From Candidatus Accumulibacter affinis (GTDB lineage Bacteria; Pseudomonadota; Gammaproteobacteria; Burkholderiales; Rhodocyclaceae): a DNA stretch of 64,000 bases. Shown in pieces: positions 1-9,048 of this stretch. The stretch is taken from positions 496,001 to 560,000 of the forward strand of contig JADJOT010000011.1 of assembly GCA_016713625.1 (NCBI GenBank), given 5' to 3'. Within the stretch, counting starts at the first letter, position 1, and every line of letters starts with the position of its first letter. Position numbers and translations under genes: made by a program. The notes beneath the pieces are model-generated. The model worked only from the letters and a program-made list of their open reading frames with translations, was not told the DNA's origin and did no database searches.

Positions 1-399
1 ACCCTCAACGCCTACCACAACCGCGCCATCTCGACGATGCACGTGATCGAAGAGCTGATCAAACTGGCGAAGGAACTCGACGCCGCCAGCAAACGCGGCG
101 AAGACCTCGGCCTGACCGACGACGAGGTCGCTTTCTACGACGCGCTCGCCGCCAATGAGAGCGCTGTCATTGCCATGGGCGACGACAAGCTCAAGGTCAT
201 CGCTGCCGAACTCATCACCCAGGTGCGCAAAAGCGTGACCATCGACTGGACGCTGCGCGAAGGCGCGCGGGCAAGGATTCGCGTGATGGTGAAACGCATC
301 CTGAACAAGTACGGCTATCCGCCGGACCTGCAGGACGAGGCTGTACAGACGGTGCTCGCGCAGGCCGAGTTGCTGTCAGCGGAGTGGGCGGAAGGATAG
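1..399 (+). CDS. hsdR: Type I restriction enzyme R subunit, C-terminal end (5' partial)
   Basis: Only the last 132 codons are present; the reading frame is open from base 1, so the gene begins upstream of the window. The sequence (LNAYHNRAI followed by VIEELIKLAKEL, then a helical tail with RIMVKRILNKYGYPPD-like character) matches the C-terminal helical domain (DUF3387) of HsdR, the translocase/endonuclease subunit of type I restriction-modification enzymes. The motor and nuclease domains lie outside the window. A toxin-antitoxin pair follows about 100 bp downstream, a common companion of restriction loci. Family assignment rests on the C-terminal signature only. Confidence 0.85.
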   Translation, partial: TLNAYHNRAISTMHVIEELIKLAKELDAASKRGEDLGLTDDEVAFYDALAANESAVIAMGDDKLKVIAAELITQVRKSVTIDWTLREGARARIRVMVKRILNKYGYPPDLQDEAVQTVLAQAELLSAEWAEG

Positions 400-446
400 G
401 CATCTGCTGGATGGAACGGCAGTTCCGGCCGCCAGGCGCCGGACCA

Positions 447-493
447 TTGACACGGCACTACAGGATGTACATTATCGTGCACATCAATGTACA
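447..493 (+). promoter_or_regulatory. Promoter with overlapping palindromic operator for the Phd/PIN toxin-antitoxin operon
   Basis: A perfect -35 TTGACA (447-452) and a -10 like CATTAT (470-475) are separated by 17 bp. The -10 is embedded in a perfect 8-bp inverted repeat, TGTACATT (466-473) and AATGTACA (486-493), whose centre also contains the palindrome GTGCAC. An AGGAGG ribosome binding site starts right after the right arm, 10 bp before the antitoxin ATG. Autoregulation by Phd-type antitoxins binding such palindromes is established for the family; that this palindrome is the operator is inference. Confidence 0.65.
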
Positions 494-502
494 GGAGGCG
501 CC

Positions 503-727
503 ATGCAGGAAGCCACGTTCACCGAGTTGCGCAATCATGCCAAGGACTATTTCGATGCGGTCGAGCGCGGCGATACGGTTCGCATCTTCCGCAACGGCAA
601 AGCGATCGCTGAAATTGTGCCGATCCGTTCCGGCATTCCTTCGTGGAAAAGACCAGCGACACCGCTGACGGTCAAAGGGCTTTCGCTAAGCCGGGAGGTA
701 CTGAGCGATCGGGATGACGCGGCGTGA
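503..727 (+). CDS. Phd/YefM-family antitoxin
   Basis: 74-residue protein beginning MQEATFTELRNHAKDYFDAV, the typical N-terminal DNA-binding fold of Phd/YefM antitoxins, with the 'DTVRIFRNGKAIAEIVP' strand-turn characteristic of the family. The C-terminal third is the expected disordered toxin-neutralising tail. The ATG is preceded by a strong AGGAGG. It overlaps the downstream PIN toxin gene by 4 bp (GTGA), indicating translational coupling. It should both neutralise the PIN RNase and repress the operon through the palindrome at 466-493. Confidence 0.88.
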   Translation: MQEATFTELRNHAKDYFDAVERGDTVRIFRNGKAIAEIVPIRSGIPSWKRPATPLTVKGLSLSREVLSDRDDAA

Positions 728-1140
728 AGGTGTTTCTCGATACCTCCGCTTTTGCCAAGCGCTATGTCGCCGAGCAGGGGTCGGATCAGGTTTTGGCGGT
801 GTGCCAGCAGGCGGACAGTCTCGTGGTCAGTGTCATCTGCCTGCCGGAATTGATCTCCACGCTGTCCCGCCTGGTGCGCGAAAAGAAGCTGGCCAGCGCC
901 GCTTACCGGAAGCTGAAGGGGGACATGATCGCCGATTTGGCAGATGTCGACATCTGCCAGATCACCCGGGAGGTTCTGGTTTCAGTTGTTTCGCTGCTCG
1001 AATTGCATCCACTTCGAGCGATGGATGGGCTGCATGTGGCATGCGCGCTCGCCTGCGCACCGGATGCTTTCGTATCGGCCGACCACCGCCAACTTCCAGC
1101 CGCACGCAAGGCCGGTCTCAGCGTCATCGACGTCTCGTAA
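724..1140 (+). CDS. PIN-domain toxin, VapC-like ribonuclease
   Basis: 138 residues with the PIN-domain acidic set visible: Asp6 (FLDTSAF), Glu42 (LPELIS), Asp101 (MDGLHVA) and Asp120 (VSADHRQL), which coordinate Mg2+/Mn2+ in VapC-type RNases. The GTG start overlaps the antitoxin stop (GTGA). PIN toxins usually cleave tRNA or rRNA; the target here cannot be deduced. Pairing with a Phd-type rather than VapB-type antitoxin is a recognised combination. The acidic tetrad appears intact, so the toxin is probably active. Confidence 0.87.
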   Translation: MKVFLDTSAFAKRYVAEQGSDQVLAVCQQADSLVVSVICLPELISTLSRLVREKKLASAAYRKLKGDMIADLADVDICQITREVLVSVVSLLELHPLRAMDGLHVACALACAPDAFVSADHRQLPAARKAGLSVIDVS

Positions 1141-1184
1141 CCTGGGCCAAAGGATAGGCTACGCATCTTGACAGGAAGAATCCC

Positions 1185-2453
1185 ATGACCACCATCGGCC
1201 TGGCGGGGGCGGGAACCATCGGTTCCGGCCTGATTCGCCTTCTGAATACCTCTCCGGCGGCCCGGAGCCTGCGGATCAAGGCCGTCCTGGTCCGCGACGC
1301 CGCGAGGCCAAGACCCGGCCTGCCGGTCGGAACCCTGGTGACCGCCCGCTCGCAAGACCTCACCGACGACCCCGGGATCGATGTGGTGGTCGAGCTGCTG
1401 GGAGGCGTCGACGAGGCTTTTCGGGTGGTCAGCCGCGCCCTCGCGCAGGGCAAGGCGGTGGTCACCGCCAACAAGAACCTGCTCGCCGAACGCGGCCCCG
1501 AGCTCTTCGCCCTGGCGGCGAAGCACCGGGTGCCCCTGGGGTTCGAAGCCAGCGTCTGCGCCGGCATCCCGATCATCCGCACTCTGCAGGAAGCCCTTCG
1601 GGCCGACCGGATCACTGCGCTGGAAGGCATCGTCAACGGCACCACCAACTACCTGCTCACCCGGATGAGTGAGGAGCGGGCTTCGTACCAGGACTGTCTG
1701 GCCGACGCCCAGCGACTGGGCTTTGCCGAACCCGACCCCGATTACGATGTTTCGGGGAAGGATGCCGTCTGCAAGGCCGGCATTCTCGCCACCCTCGCCT
1801 TCGGCGCCTACGTCGACTTCCGCAAGATCCCCACCTCGGGCATCGACACCCTGGAACTGGAGGACGTCCGGCAGGCCGAAGCGATGGGCTACCGGATCAA
1901 GCTCCTGGCCGCCGCCCGTCGCTCTGCCGATGACCAGCTCGACGCCGAGGTGGCCGCGGTCCTGCTACCACTGGAGCACCCGCTGGCCTCGATCCGCATG
2001 GAGTACAACGGCGTCCTGGTCGACAGCGAAGGCCTGGTGAGGACCCTGCTCTCCGGGAAGGGAGCCGGTCCTGCGCCAACGGCGGTGAGCATACTGGCCG
2101 ATCTGCTCGACATTGCCGAGGGCCGGGCGAGAATTCCCGGGGCCGAACACCCCTTCCTCGCGGGTGCATTTGACCTCGGCAACCGCCAGTCGACCCCCTC
2201 CCGGTATTACTTGCGGCTGGCGGTTCCCGACCGCTCAGGCACCCTCGCCCAGGTGGCCGGGCTGTTCGCCAGGCACGACATCAGCCTCGCCTCGGTCCTC
2301 CAGCCCGAAGTGCCCGACACCGCCGGGGGCTCGCTCGTCCCGCTCATTCTGACGACCCACAGCACCAGCCGCGGGCGCCTCGACCTGGTCCTCGCCGCGC
2401 TGGCCGCCGAAGGCTGGGGGCGGAGCGTCGTTCTGCGCATCCAGGAAAACTGA
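1185..2453 (+). CDS. hom: Homoserine dehydrogenase
   Basis: 422-residue protein catalysing NAD(P)H-dependent reduction of aspartate semialdehyde to homoserine in the threonine/methionine branch. It has an N-terminal Rossmann motif (GAGTIGSG, residues 8-15), the catalytic-domain segments VTANKNLL, GFEASVCAGIPII and GIVNGTTNYLL, and a C-terminal ACT domain from about residue 340 (YYLRLAVPDRSGTLAQVAG). Length agrees with ACT-containing bacterial enzymes. The ATG has an AGGAAG ribosome site. It stands alone without thrC or thrB, so it could be a second copy; that is inference, since the rest of the genome is not visible. Confidence 0.93.
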   Translation: MTTIGLAGAGTIGSGLIRLLNTSPAARSLRIKAVLVRDAARPRPGLPVGTLVTARSQDLTDDPGIDVVVELLGGVDEAFRVVSRALAQGKAVVTANKNLLAERGPELFALAAKHRVPLGFEASVCAGIPIIRTLQEALRADRITALEGIVNGTTNYLLTRMSEERASYQDCLADAQRLGFAEPDPDYDVSGKDAVCKAGILATLAFGAYVDFRKIPTSGIDTLELEDVRQAEAMGYRIKLLAAARRSADDQLDAEVAAVLLPLEHPLASIRMEYNGVLVDSEGLVRTLLSGKGAGPAPTAVSILADLLDIAEGRARIPGAEHPFLAGAFDLGNRQSTPSRYYLRLAVPDRSGTLAQVAGLFARHDISLASVLQPEVPDTAGGSLVPLILTTHSTSRGRLDLVLAALAAEGWGRSVVLRIQEN

Positions 2454-2468
2454 CCCGGCAGAAACGAT

Positions 2469-2482
2469 CCCCGCGCGCGGGG
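2469..2482. repeat. GC-only perfect palindrome between convergent genes
   Basis: A 14-bp perfect palindrome (CCCCGCGCGCGGGG) lies 15 bp after the hom stop and before the convergent 3' end of the sugar dehydrogenase-like gene. It could form a strong hairpin and help end hom transcription, but no T-tract follows, so a classical Rho-independent terminator is not claimed. Confidence 0.35.
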
Positions 2483-2571
2483 CAGTCAAGGAGATCGTGA
2501 TCAACGGACATCGCGTACATGGTCTATTGCAATCGCGAGCAACCCGTCGTCGACCGGCAGGCGCCAGCCGG

Positions 2572-3681
<1,110 letters not shown>

Positions 3682-3923
3682 GTTGATTCCTCAGTGCGAT
3701 CCGGGAGTGCAGCCAGGATGCCAACCAGGCCAACTCGCACAACTCGCAGCTCCCGGTCGTTCCCGAGCTGCGGATGACGTTCCAAGGGGGCCGACGTGGT
3801 ATGGTTGGCCGCTTCACCGTCGGTGATGCGGATCAACATTTTACAGGGATAGGCATGAAACGCCGTTCCGGGGTTGCGCTCTCGGCCTTACCCGCCACCA
3901 TCCATCGTGGGTGAGCAGCGCTG

Positions 3924-4589
3924 ATGCCCGGACGGGGCATCCAAGGTCTCCCCTACGCCGCGCCGGCGGACGACGGCCTCGACCTCGTTTACCTCGACGC
4001 AGCGCTGCTGGTGGTGAACAAGCCGGCCGGGCTGCTCTCGGTTCCCGGCCGCGGCGAGGAGAAACAGGACTGTCTGGCGCGGCGGGTGCAGGCCGCCTAC
4101 CCCGAGGCCCTGATCGTGCATCGCCTCGACCTGGCGACCTCCGGCCTGCTGGTCCTGGCACGCGGCAAGGAGATGCAGCGGCGGCTGAGCCGCCTGTTTG
4201 CCCAGCGCCAGGTCGACAAGCGCTACCTCGCCGTGGTCAGCGGCAGCCTGCCGACACGCGTCGGCCAGATCGACCTGCCACTCGGCGCCGACTGGCCCGG
4301 GCGGCCGCGACAGAAGGTCGACCTGCTCGCCGGCAAGCCCTCGCTGACGCGCTACCAGGTGCTCAGCCATGACCCGGCTGGCCAGACGTCGCGGCTGGCG
4401 CTGTGGCCCGAGACCGGCCGTACGCACCAGTTGCGCGTGCACCTGCAGGCGATCGGCCACCCGATCGTCGGCGACGCGCTCTACGCCGGCGCCGCCGCCG
4501 AGCGCCTGCTGTTGCACGCCGAGGAACTGGTTTTCGCGCACCCCGAGAGTGCTCAGACGATGCGCTGCTGCTGCCCGGCGCCGTTCTAG
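3924..4589 (+). CDS. rluA: RluA-family RNA pseudouridine synthase
   Basis: 221 residues. The catalytic motif HRLDLATSG (around residue 72) carries the essential Asp, followed by KRYLAVVSG and the late-domain segment ETGRTHQLRVHLQAIGHPIVGD. Length and lack of an S4 domain match RluA, which modifies 23S rRNA U746 and tRNA U32, rather than the longer RluC/RluD. The start at 3924 is the first ATG that keeps the whole N-terminal domain; an in-frame stop lies at 3912-3914. It precedes nnrS by about 100 bp. Confidence 0.85.
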   Translation: MPGRGIQGLPYAAPADDGLDLVYLDAALLVVNKPAGLLSVPGRGEEKQDCLARRVQAAYPEALIVHRLDLATSGLLVLARGKEMQRRLSRLFAQRQVDKRYLAVVSGSLPTRVGQIDLPLGADWPGRPRQKVDLLAGKPSLTRYQVLSHDPAGQTSRLALWPETGRTHQLRVHLQAIGHPIVGDALYAGAAAERLLLHAEELVFAHPESAQTMRCCCPAPF

Positions 4590-4696
4590 GCGGCAGATCC
4601 GGACACCTGCTCACCGTCCACCGCAGACACCAGCGGCCACGCTCCGGCTATACTTCGCCTCCTCTTCCCGCCAGACCTCAGCGAGATCCCGCGCGC

Positions 4697-5857
4697 ATGC
4701 GATTTTCCGACCACCCCCTCTGGCTCGTCGGCTTCCGGCCGTTCTTTGCCCTCGCCTGTTTCGCCGGACTCGCTTTCCCCGTCCTGTGGGCGCTTTTCTA
4801 CTCGGGTGCGCTGGCCGCGCCGGCGTGGCCAATCTCGCCCGTGCAGTGGCACGCGCATGAGATGTTCTTTGGCTTCGGCTGGGCGGTGCTGGGCGGTTTC
4901 CTGCTGACCTCGACCAAGAACTGGGTGAAGGTCCGCGGCTACCACGGCCGGGCGCTGATCCTGCTGGTGGGCGCCTGGCTGCTCGAACGTGCGTGCATGT
5001 GGTTTGCGGGCGATCTGCCAGCGCTGGTCTTCCGCCTGTCGAGCAACCTCTTCCTCGCGGCAATCGTCGTCATGCTGCTGTGGACGCTGATCCGCCACCG
5101 TCGGACGGATTCCTTCGCTGACAACTACTTCTTCCTGATCATCCTGCCGCTGTTCCTGGTTGCGAAAAACCTGCTGCTCAGTGCCGACCATTTCCAGATC
5201 GGCGCGAGCATGACCCTCGCCCTGTTTCGCGTCGCCTTTCTGGTAATGCTCGAACGAACCGTCACCCAGTTCATGAAGAACGCCGTCCAGGCCGACCTCC
5301 TGCGCAACGTTGCGCTCGACCGGGCGATCAAGCTGCTGGCGGTGGTGCTCGTTTTTGCCGGCCTGCTGCCGCCAGCGATCTCGCCCTGGCTGGCGCTGCT
5401 GCTGGCGCTGCTGCTGAGTGTCCGCTTCGTCTTCTGGAAGCCACAACTGGCGTTGCGCCGGCTCGACATCGGCATCCTGTATCTCGGCTACCTGGCGATC
5501 GTCGCGCAGTTGCTGCTGCAATTCGTCGAACAGCTCGGCGAAGCGCGCTGGCTGGGTTCGCTGTCGACGCACGTGTTCACCTTTGGCGCCATGGGCCTGA
5601 TCATTCCGGCGATGCTGATCCGCATCGCCAACGGCCACACCGGCCGAAAAGTCGTCTTCGACCGCCTCGACAAGAGCGTGCTATGGATCATGATCGCCGG
5701 TTTCGTGATCCGCATCGTCCTGCCGCAAATCGACCCGGCCGGCTACCTGCGCTGGATCAGCCTCGCCGCGGCGTGCTGGTTTGCCTGCTTTTCCATCCTC
5801 GGCTGGCGGTACATCCCCTACCTGCTGCAGCCGCGGGTGGACGGCAAGGAGCATTGA
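4697..5857 (+). CDS. nnrS: NnrS family haem- and copper-associated membrane protein (copy 1)
   Basis: 386-residue polytopic membrane protein with about twelve hydrophobic helices. NnrS hallmarks are present: PLWLVGFRPFF at the N-terminus, the HAHEMFFGFGWAVLGGFLLT segment, and NGHTGR near the C-terminus. NnrS proteins protect cells under nitric oxide stress and accompany denitrification genes. The ATG at 4697 immediately precedes the conserved N-terminal motif; the frame is open further upstream, but that part overlaps rluA and looks non-coding. A second, divergent nnrS lies at 50745, closer to the nir and NsrR genes. Confidence 0.9.
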   Translation: MRFSDHPLWLVGFRPFFALACFAGLAFPVLWALFYSGALAAPAWPISPVQWHAHEMFFGFGWAVLGGFLLTSTKNWVKVRGYHGRALILLVGAWLLERACMWFAGDLPALVFRLSSNLFLAAIVVMLLWTLIRHRRTDSFADNYFFLIILPLFLVAKNLLLSADHFQIGASMTLALFRVAFLVMLERTVTQFMKNAVQADLLRNVALDRAIKLLAVVLVFAGLLPPAISPWLALLLALLLSVRFVFWKPQLALRRLDIGILYLGYLAIVAQLLLQFVEQLGEARWLGSLSTHVFTFGAMGLIIPAMLIRIANGHTGRKVVFDRLDKSVLWIMIAGFVIRIVLPQIDPAGYLRWISLAAACWFACFSILGWRYIPYLLQPRVDGKEH

Positions 5858-5947
5858 GCAGATCGACCGAGCGGGCGGCGGATGGATTACCCGCAGCCTC
5901 TCGGCGCTGAATCGCTGCAAGAGGTAAAGAGCGCAAGATCCGGGAGG

Positions 5948-7486
5948 TTAGAGCGTCTTGGCGAGGCGGAAGCCCAGCTTGGAGCTCAAACGTGTGGGGA
6001 CGCCCTGGCCGAGGTCGACCCCGCTGCGGTACGCCGCCCGCGCGTGCCCCGCTTCGCTGTACCAGGAGCCACCGCGTATCACCCGCCGACCACAGTCGCC
6101 GTTGAGCCACGCAGATCCGTCGACCGGCGCCCCGGCATAGTTGCCGTTCCAGCAGTCCTGCACCCACTCATAGACATTGCCAATCATGTCGTACAGACCG
6201 AAATCGTTGGCGTCGAAGCTTCCGACCGGCGCGGTCTTATCGCCGCTCCACTGGCTGTGCGAACTGGCGAAGTTGGCGTGGTTCGAACCACGTTCGTCAC
6301 CCCAAGGGTAAGCCGTCTCCGTCTTGGCGCGGGCGGCGTACTCCCACTCGGCTTCGGAGAGCAGTCGGTAGCCCTTGCCGGTCTTCTTCGCCAGCCACGA
6401 CGCATAAGCCTGGGCGTCGTCCCAGTTCACATGGATGACCGGCCGCCGGCCACGCCCCCAGCCCTCGTCGCCCGGCCTGGGCTGGCAGGCGCCGGCAGCG
6501 ACGCAGGCGTCCCACTCGGCGAAAGTGACTTCATTCTGCCCTACGGCGAAGGGACGAGCAATGGTCACCTTGTGCGGAGGTCCTTCGTTAACGCTCCGAC
6601 GCGCCTCGGCCATCGGCGACCCCATCATGAAACTGCCGGCAGGAAGCACCACCATCTCGGGGCACTGCTCACAGTCGTGGAAGAACTCACGGGGTTTGTT
6701 CGCCGGCGTGGTGGCTTTGGCCGGCGGTGCCGGTAGTACTGGCGTCGTCACGGCAGGCACTTTTGCTTTCTTCACGGGTATCTGTACCTCCGGCGGCGGC
6801 GCCGTATAGGGCAGGGGAAGCTCCGAACGATCGCCCTGACCGAAGAATACCCCCAGCACAATGACCAGCACGACGCCAATGGCAGCGAGCAGTTTCCACG
6901 CTCCGGAGGGCTTTTGCACCTCGCTTACCCCACCGGAAGTCGACGCGCTTTCGCCACCTGCTCCCGGCTTCCGTTGCAGGTGTTCGATCAGTTCCGCGAC
7001 ATCTTTGGGCCAGTGCCGGTTCGTCACCGGAAATGCCTGCCGCCGCGTCAAGGGCTGGAGTTCGTCGGGCAGGTCCTCCGCTGCCGGCATCTTCGCACTT
7101 TCCACCAGCACCGGGAATACGCGCACGCCAGGACGCCGCAGGCTTTGCGCGACCTCGTGCCGGACCCAGTCGTCCGCAAGGTCGAGGCGACGACGGCCGC
7201 GGTGATCTAGTGCGTCGAGCCAGTTCGGTCCGATCACGACCAGCACCGCAGCACAGCTGTCGAGCCCGCGCTCGACCGCCTCGACAAAGTCGTTGCCCGG
7301 GTCGATGCTGGCGAAGTCCTGGAATACCTGCTCGCGGGTGAAATGGCGACGCAGGTCATCGGCCAGCCGGCTCGCTGCAAGCTCACTGTCCGAGCGGCGA
7401 TAGCTGATGAAGATACGGGAAGCTGATGGGTTGTCGGTGGCCACCCTGCGATCCCCCGGTTGGCGACGTGGTGTGCGGGGCATCAT
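5948..7486 (-). CDS. TIR domain - transmembrane - sulfatase-modifying-factor-like fusion protein
   Basis: About 512 residues. The N-terminal TIR domain (RIFISYRRSDSE through FPVLVE, DWVRHEV with the candidate catalytic Glu) is followed by one membrane helix (LLAAIGVVLVIVLGVFFG), a Pro/Ala/Lys-rich linker and a C-terminal FGE/SUMF1-type C-lectin-like domain (MVVLPAGSFMMGS, LLSEAEWEYAARA, DMIGNVYEWVQD, RRVIRGGSW, LGFRLAKT). The paired cysteines that make true formylglycine-generating enzymes catalytic are absent after RGGSW, so the domain is more likely a binding module. TIR domains often hydrolyse NAD+; the role here is inferred. ATG at 7486 was chosen; GTG at 7444, behind a purine-rich GGGGGA, is a strong alternative. 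Confidence 0.85.
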   Translation of the reverse strand: MMPRTPRRQPGDRRVATDNPSASRIFISYRRSDSELAASRLADDLRRHFTREQVFQDFASIDPGNDFVEAVERGLDSCAAVLVVIGPNWLDALDHRGRRRLDLADDWVRHEVAQSLRRPGVRVFPVLVESAKMPAAEDLPDELQPLTRRQAFPVTNRHWPKDVAELIEHLQRKPGAGGESASTSGGVSEVQKPSGAWKLLAAIGVVLVIVLGVFFGQGDRSELPLPYTAPPPEVQIPVKKAKVPAVTTPVLPAPPAKATTPANKPREFFHDCEQCPEMVVLPAGSFMMGSPMAEARRSVNEGPPHKVTIARPFAVGQNEVTFAEWDACVAAGACQPRPGDEGWGRGRRPVIHVNWDDAQAYASWLAKKTGKGYRLLSEAEWEYAARAKTETAYPWGDERGSNHANFASSHSQWSGDKTAPVGSFDANDFGLYDMIGNVYEWVQDCWNGNYAGAPVDGSAWLNGDCGRRVIRGGSWYSEAGHARAAYRSGVDLGQGVPTRLSSKLGFRLAKTL

Positions 7487-7556
7487 ACCATAGCAGCGGC
7501 TGCCTCCTGACTGCCCGTGTTCGGGCACGGTGCATGCGAGAGTAATGGTCGCTTTG

Positions 7557-7653
7557 GTAGGTTGGGCTGAGGAACGAAGCCCAACAAACGGCAGATCCTC
7601 GGCCGCGAGGTGCCGGGTCGGCTGTTGGGCTTCGCAGGCTCAGCCCAACCTAC
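7557..7653. repeat. Paired REP-like inverted repeat
   Basis: Two copies of a roughly 30-bp element lie head to head: 7557-7586 and, inverted, 7624-7653. The arms start with the same GTAGGTTGGGCTGAG and end with CGAAGCCCAACA, differing only in a few central bases. Each arm is itself a hairpin (TTGGGCT / AGCCCAA). The pair sits in the gap between the TIR fusion gene and the RNA methyltransferase gene. Such dispersed intergenic palindromes are known in many Proteobacteria; whether it is mobile or structural here is inference. Confidence 0.75.
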
Positions 7654-7675
7654 GAGTCTACCGCCGACGATGTCC

Positions 7676-8458
7676 TCAGCTCTGCCGACGCCGCAGCGTC
7701 TCGAACAGGCAGATCGCCGCGGCGGCGGCGACGTTGAGCGACTCGGTGGCGCCGGGCATCGGGATGTGCAATTGCAGGCGGGTCGCCGCCAGCACCGGCG
7801 GCCGCACGCCGAGGCCCTCGCTGCCGAAGACCCAGGCCACAGCTCCTTCGAGATTGGCGGCATAGAGACTGACAGACGCACCCAAAGCAGTGGCCACGCC
7901 TTGCCCGCGATAGGCGCCAAGAAAACCGGCGAGGTCGCAGCCTTCGTGGAGGTCGAGGTGGAAATGCGCACCCATCGCCGCGCGCAGGGTCTTCGGCGAC
8001 CAGGCCTGCGCGCAATCGACCGACAGCAGCACCTGGCGAAAACCGGCGGCGGCAGCGCTGCGCAGAATCGAGCCGACGTTGCCGGCGTCCTGCAGGCCGT
8101 CGAGCAGCACCGCATCGGCGTCGTAGTCAAGAGCATTCGCCGCTTGCGGGCGAGTAACCACGGCCATGATGCCGCTGGGCGTGTCGACCGTCGCCAGATC
8201 GCCGAATAGGGCATCAGCAAGAACGGTGATGGTGCCGGCGGCGCTGGCGCTGGCCAGATAGCCGGCAATTTCCGGCCGACCGGCGCCGCTGTCGCTGATC
8301 AGGATCTCCTCGGGCATTCCGACCTGGCGCCCGTAGGCTTCGATCAGGTGCATGCCGTCGAGCAGCAGGCGGCCGCTCTTGCGCCGCTCGCGGCCGCTTT
8401 CACAGAGTCTTTTCAGCGCCTTGTAGTGCGGATTGTCGCGCGAGGCGATGCGCCTCAT
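7676..8458 (-). CDS. TrmH/SpoU-family RNA 2'-O-methyltransferase
   Basis: 260 residues. An N-terminal substrate-binding domain (RLLLDGMHLIEAYGR) precedes a SPOUT fold with the three SpoU motifs: NVGSILRSAAAAGF (motif 1), AWVFGSEGLGV (motif 2) and IPMPGATESLNVAAAAAI (motif 3), which form the knot that binds S-adenosylmethionine. The family methylates ribose 2'-OH in rRNA or tRNA; the precise nucleotide cannot be assigned. It overlaps the upstream rnhB by 4 bp (ATGA), making it the last gene of the rpsB-lpxB-rnhB operon. The E. coli position is occupied by dnaE. Confidence 0.88.
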   Translation of the reverse strand: MRRIASRDNPHYKALKRLCESGRERRKSGRLLLDGMHLIEAYGRQVGMPEEILISDSGAGRPEIAGYLASASAAGTITVLADALFGDLATVDTPSGIMAVVTRPQAANALDYDADAVLLDGLQDAGNVGSILRSAAAAGFRQVLLSVDCAQAWSPKTLRAAMGAHFHLDLHEGCDLAGFLGAYRGQGVATALGASVSLYAANLEGAVAWVFGSEGLGVRPPVLAATRLQLHIPMPGATESLNVAAAAAICLFETLRRRQS

Positions 8459-9048
8459 GGCTGGCGCAGGCGGGCCACCGGAGCGAAGCTGCGACGATGC
8501 TCCGGGGTCGCGCCGTGTTCGCGCAGGGCCTGCAGGTGCTGCGCGGTGGGATAACCCATGTGCCGGTCAAAACCGTACTGCGGATAGACGGCGTGCATTT
8601 CGACCATGCCGGCGTCGCGTACCGTCTTGGCGAGAATCGACGCAGCGGCAATGGCAGCGATCCTGCCGTCACCACCGATCACCGCTTCGACCGGGTACGG
8701 CAGCTTTGGGCAACGGTTGCCATCGACCATCACCCGCCCGGACGCCAGACCATGCCCGTCAGGGAGGGCGGCGACAGCGCGCTGCATGGCGAGCAGGCTG
8801 GCCTGCAGGATGTTGATGCGGTCGATTTCCTCGACGCTCGCTGCCGCTACCGCCCAGGCCAGCGCCTTGCTGCGGATCTCTTTGGCGAGCGCCTCGCGCC
8901 GTCTGGCGGAAAGTTTTTTCGAATCGTTGAGGCCGGCGATCGGCCGCGCCGGATCGAGGATCACCGCGGCCGCCACGACCGGTCCGGCGAGCGGACCCCG
9001 ACCCGCTTCGTCGACGCCACAGACCACACCCTCAGGCTGCAGCAGCAT
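8455..9048 (-). CDS. rnhB: Ribonuclease HII
   Basis: 197 residues. It removes ribonucleotides and RNA primers from DNA-RNA hybrids. The signature VCGVDEAGRGPLAGPVVAAAVIL contains the catalytic Asp-Glu pair; VMVDGNRCP supplies the next Asp, and SILAKTVRD plus GYPTAQHLQAL complete the family motifs. It overlaps lpxB by 17 bp and the methyltransferase by 4 bp, conserved coupling seen in many Proteobacteria. Confidence 0.95.
   Translation of the reverse strand: MLLQPEGVVCGVDEAGRGPLAGPVVAAAVILDPARPIAGLNDSKKLSARRREALAKEIRSKALAWAVAAASVEEIDRINILQASLLAMQRAVAALPDGHGLASGRVMVDGNRCPKLPYPVEAVIGGDGRIAAIAAASILAKTVRDAGMVEMHAVYPQYGFDRHMGYPTAQHLQALREHGATPEHRRSFAPVARLRQP

Noticed and set aside
3855..3914. 19-codon frame ending 9 bp before rluA, a possible leader peptide
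   Set aside because: No regulatory structure or composition bias accompanies it; chance is likely.
4586..5638. Long minus-strand frame opposite nnrS
   Set aside because: Gln/Arg-rich low-complexity translation typical of the reverse complement of a GC-rich membrane protein gene.
5948..6950. Possible diversity-generating retroelement target (FGE-like C-terminus)
   Set aside because: No reverse transcriptase, no template repeat and no adenine-rich variable region seen in the window.
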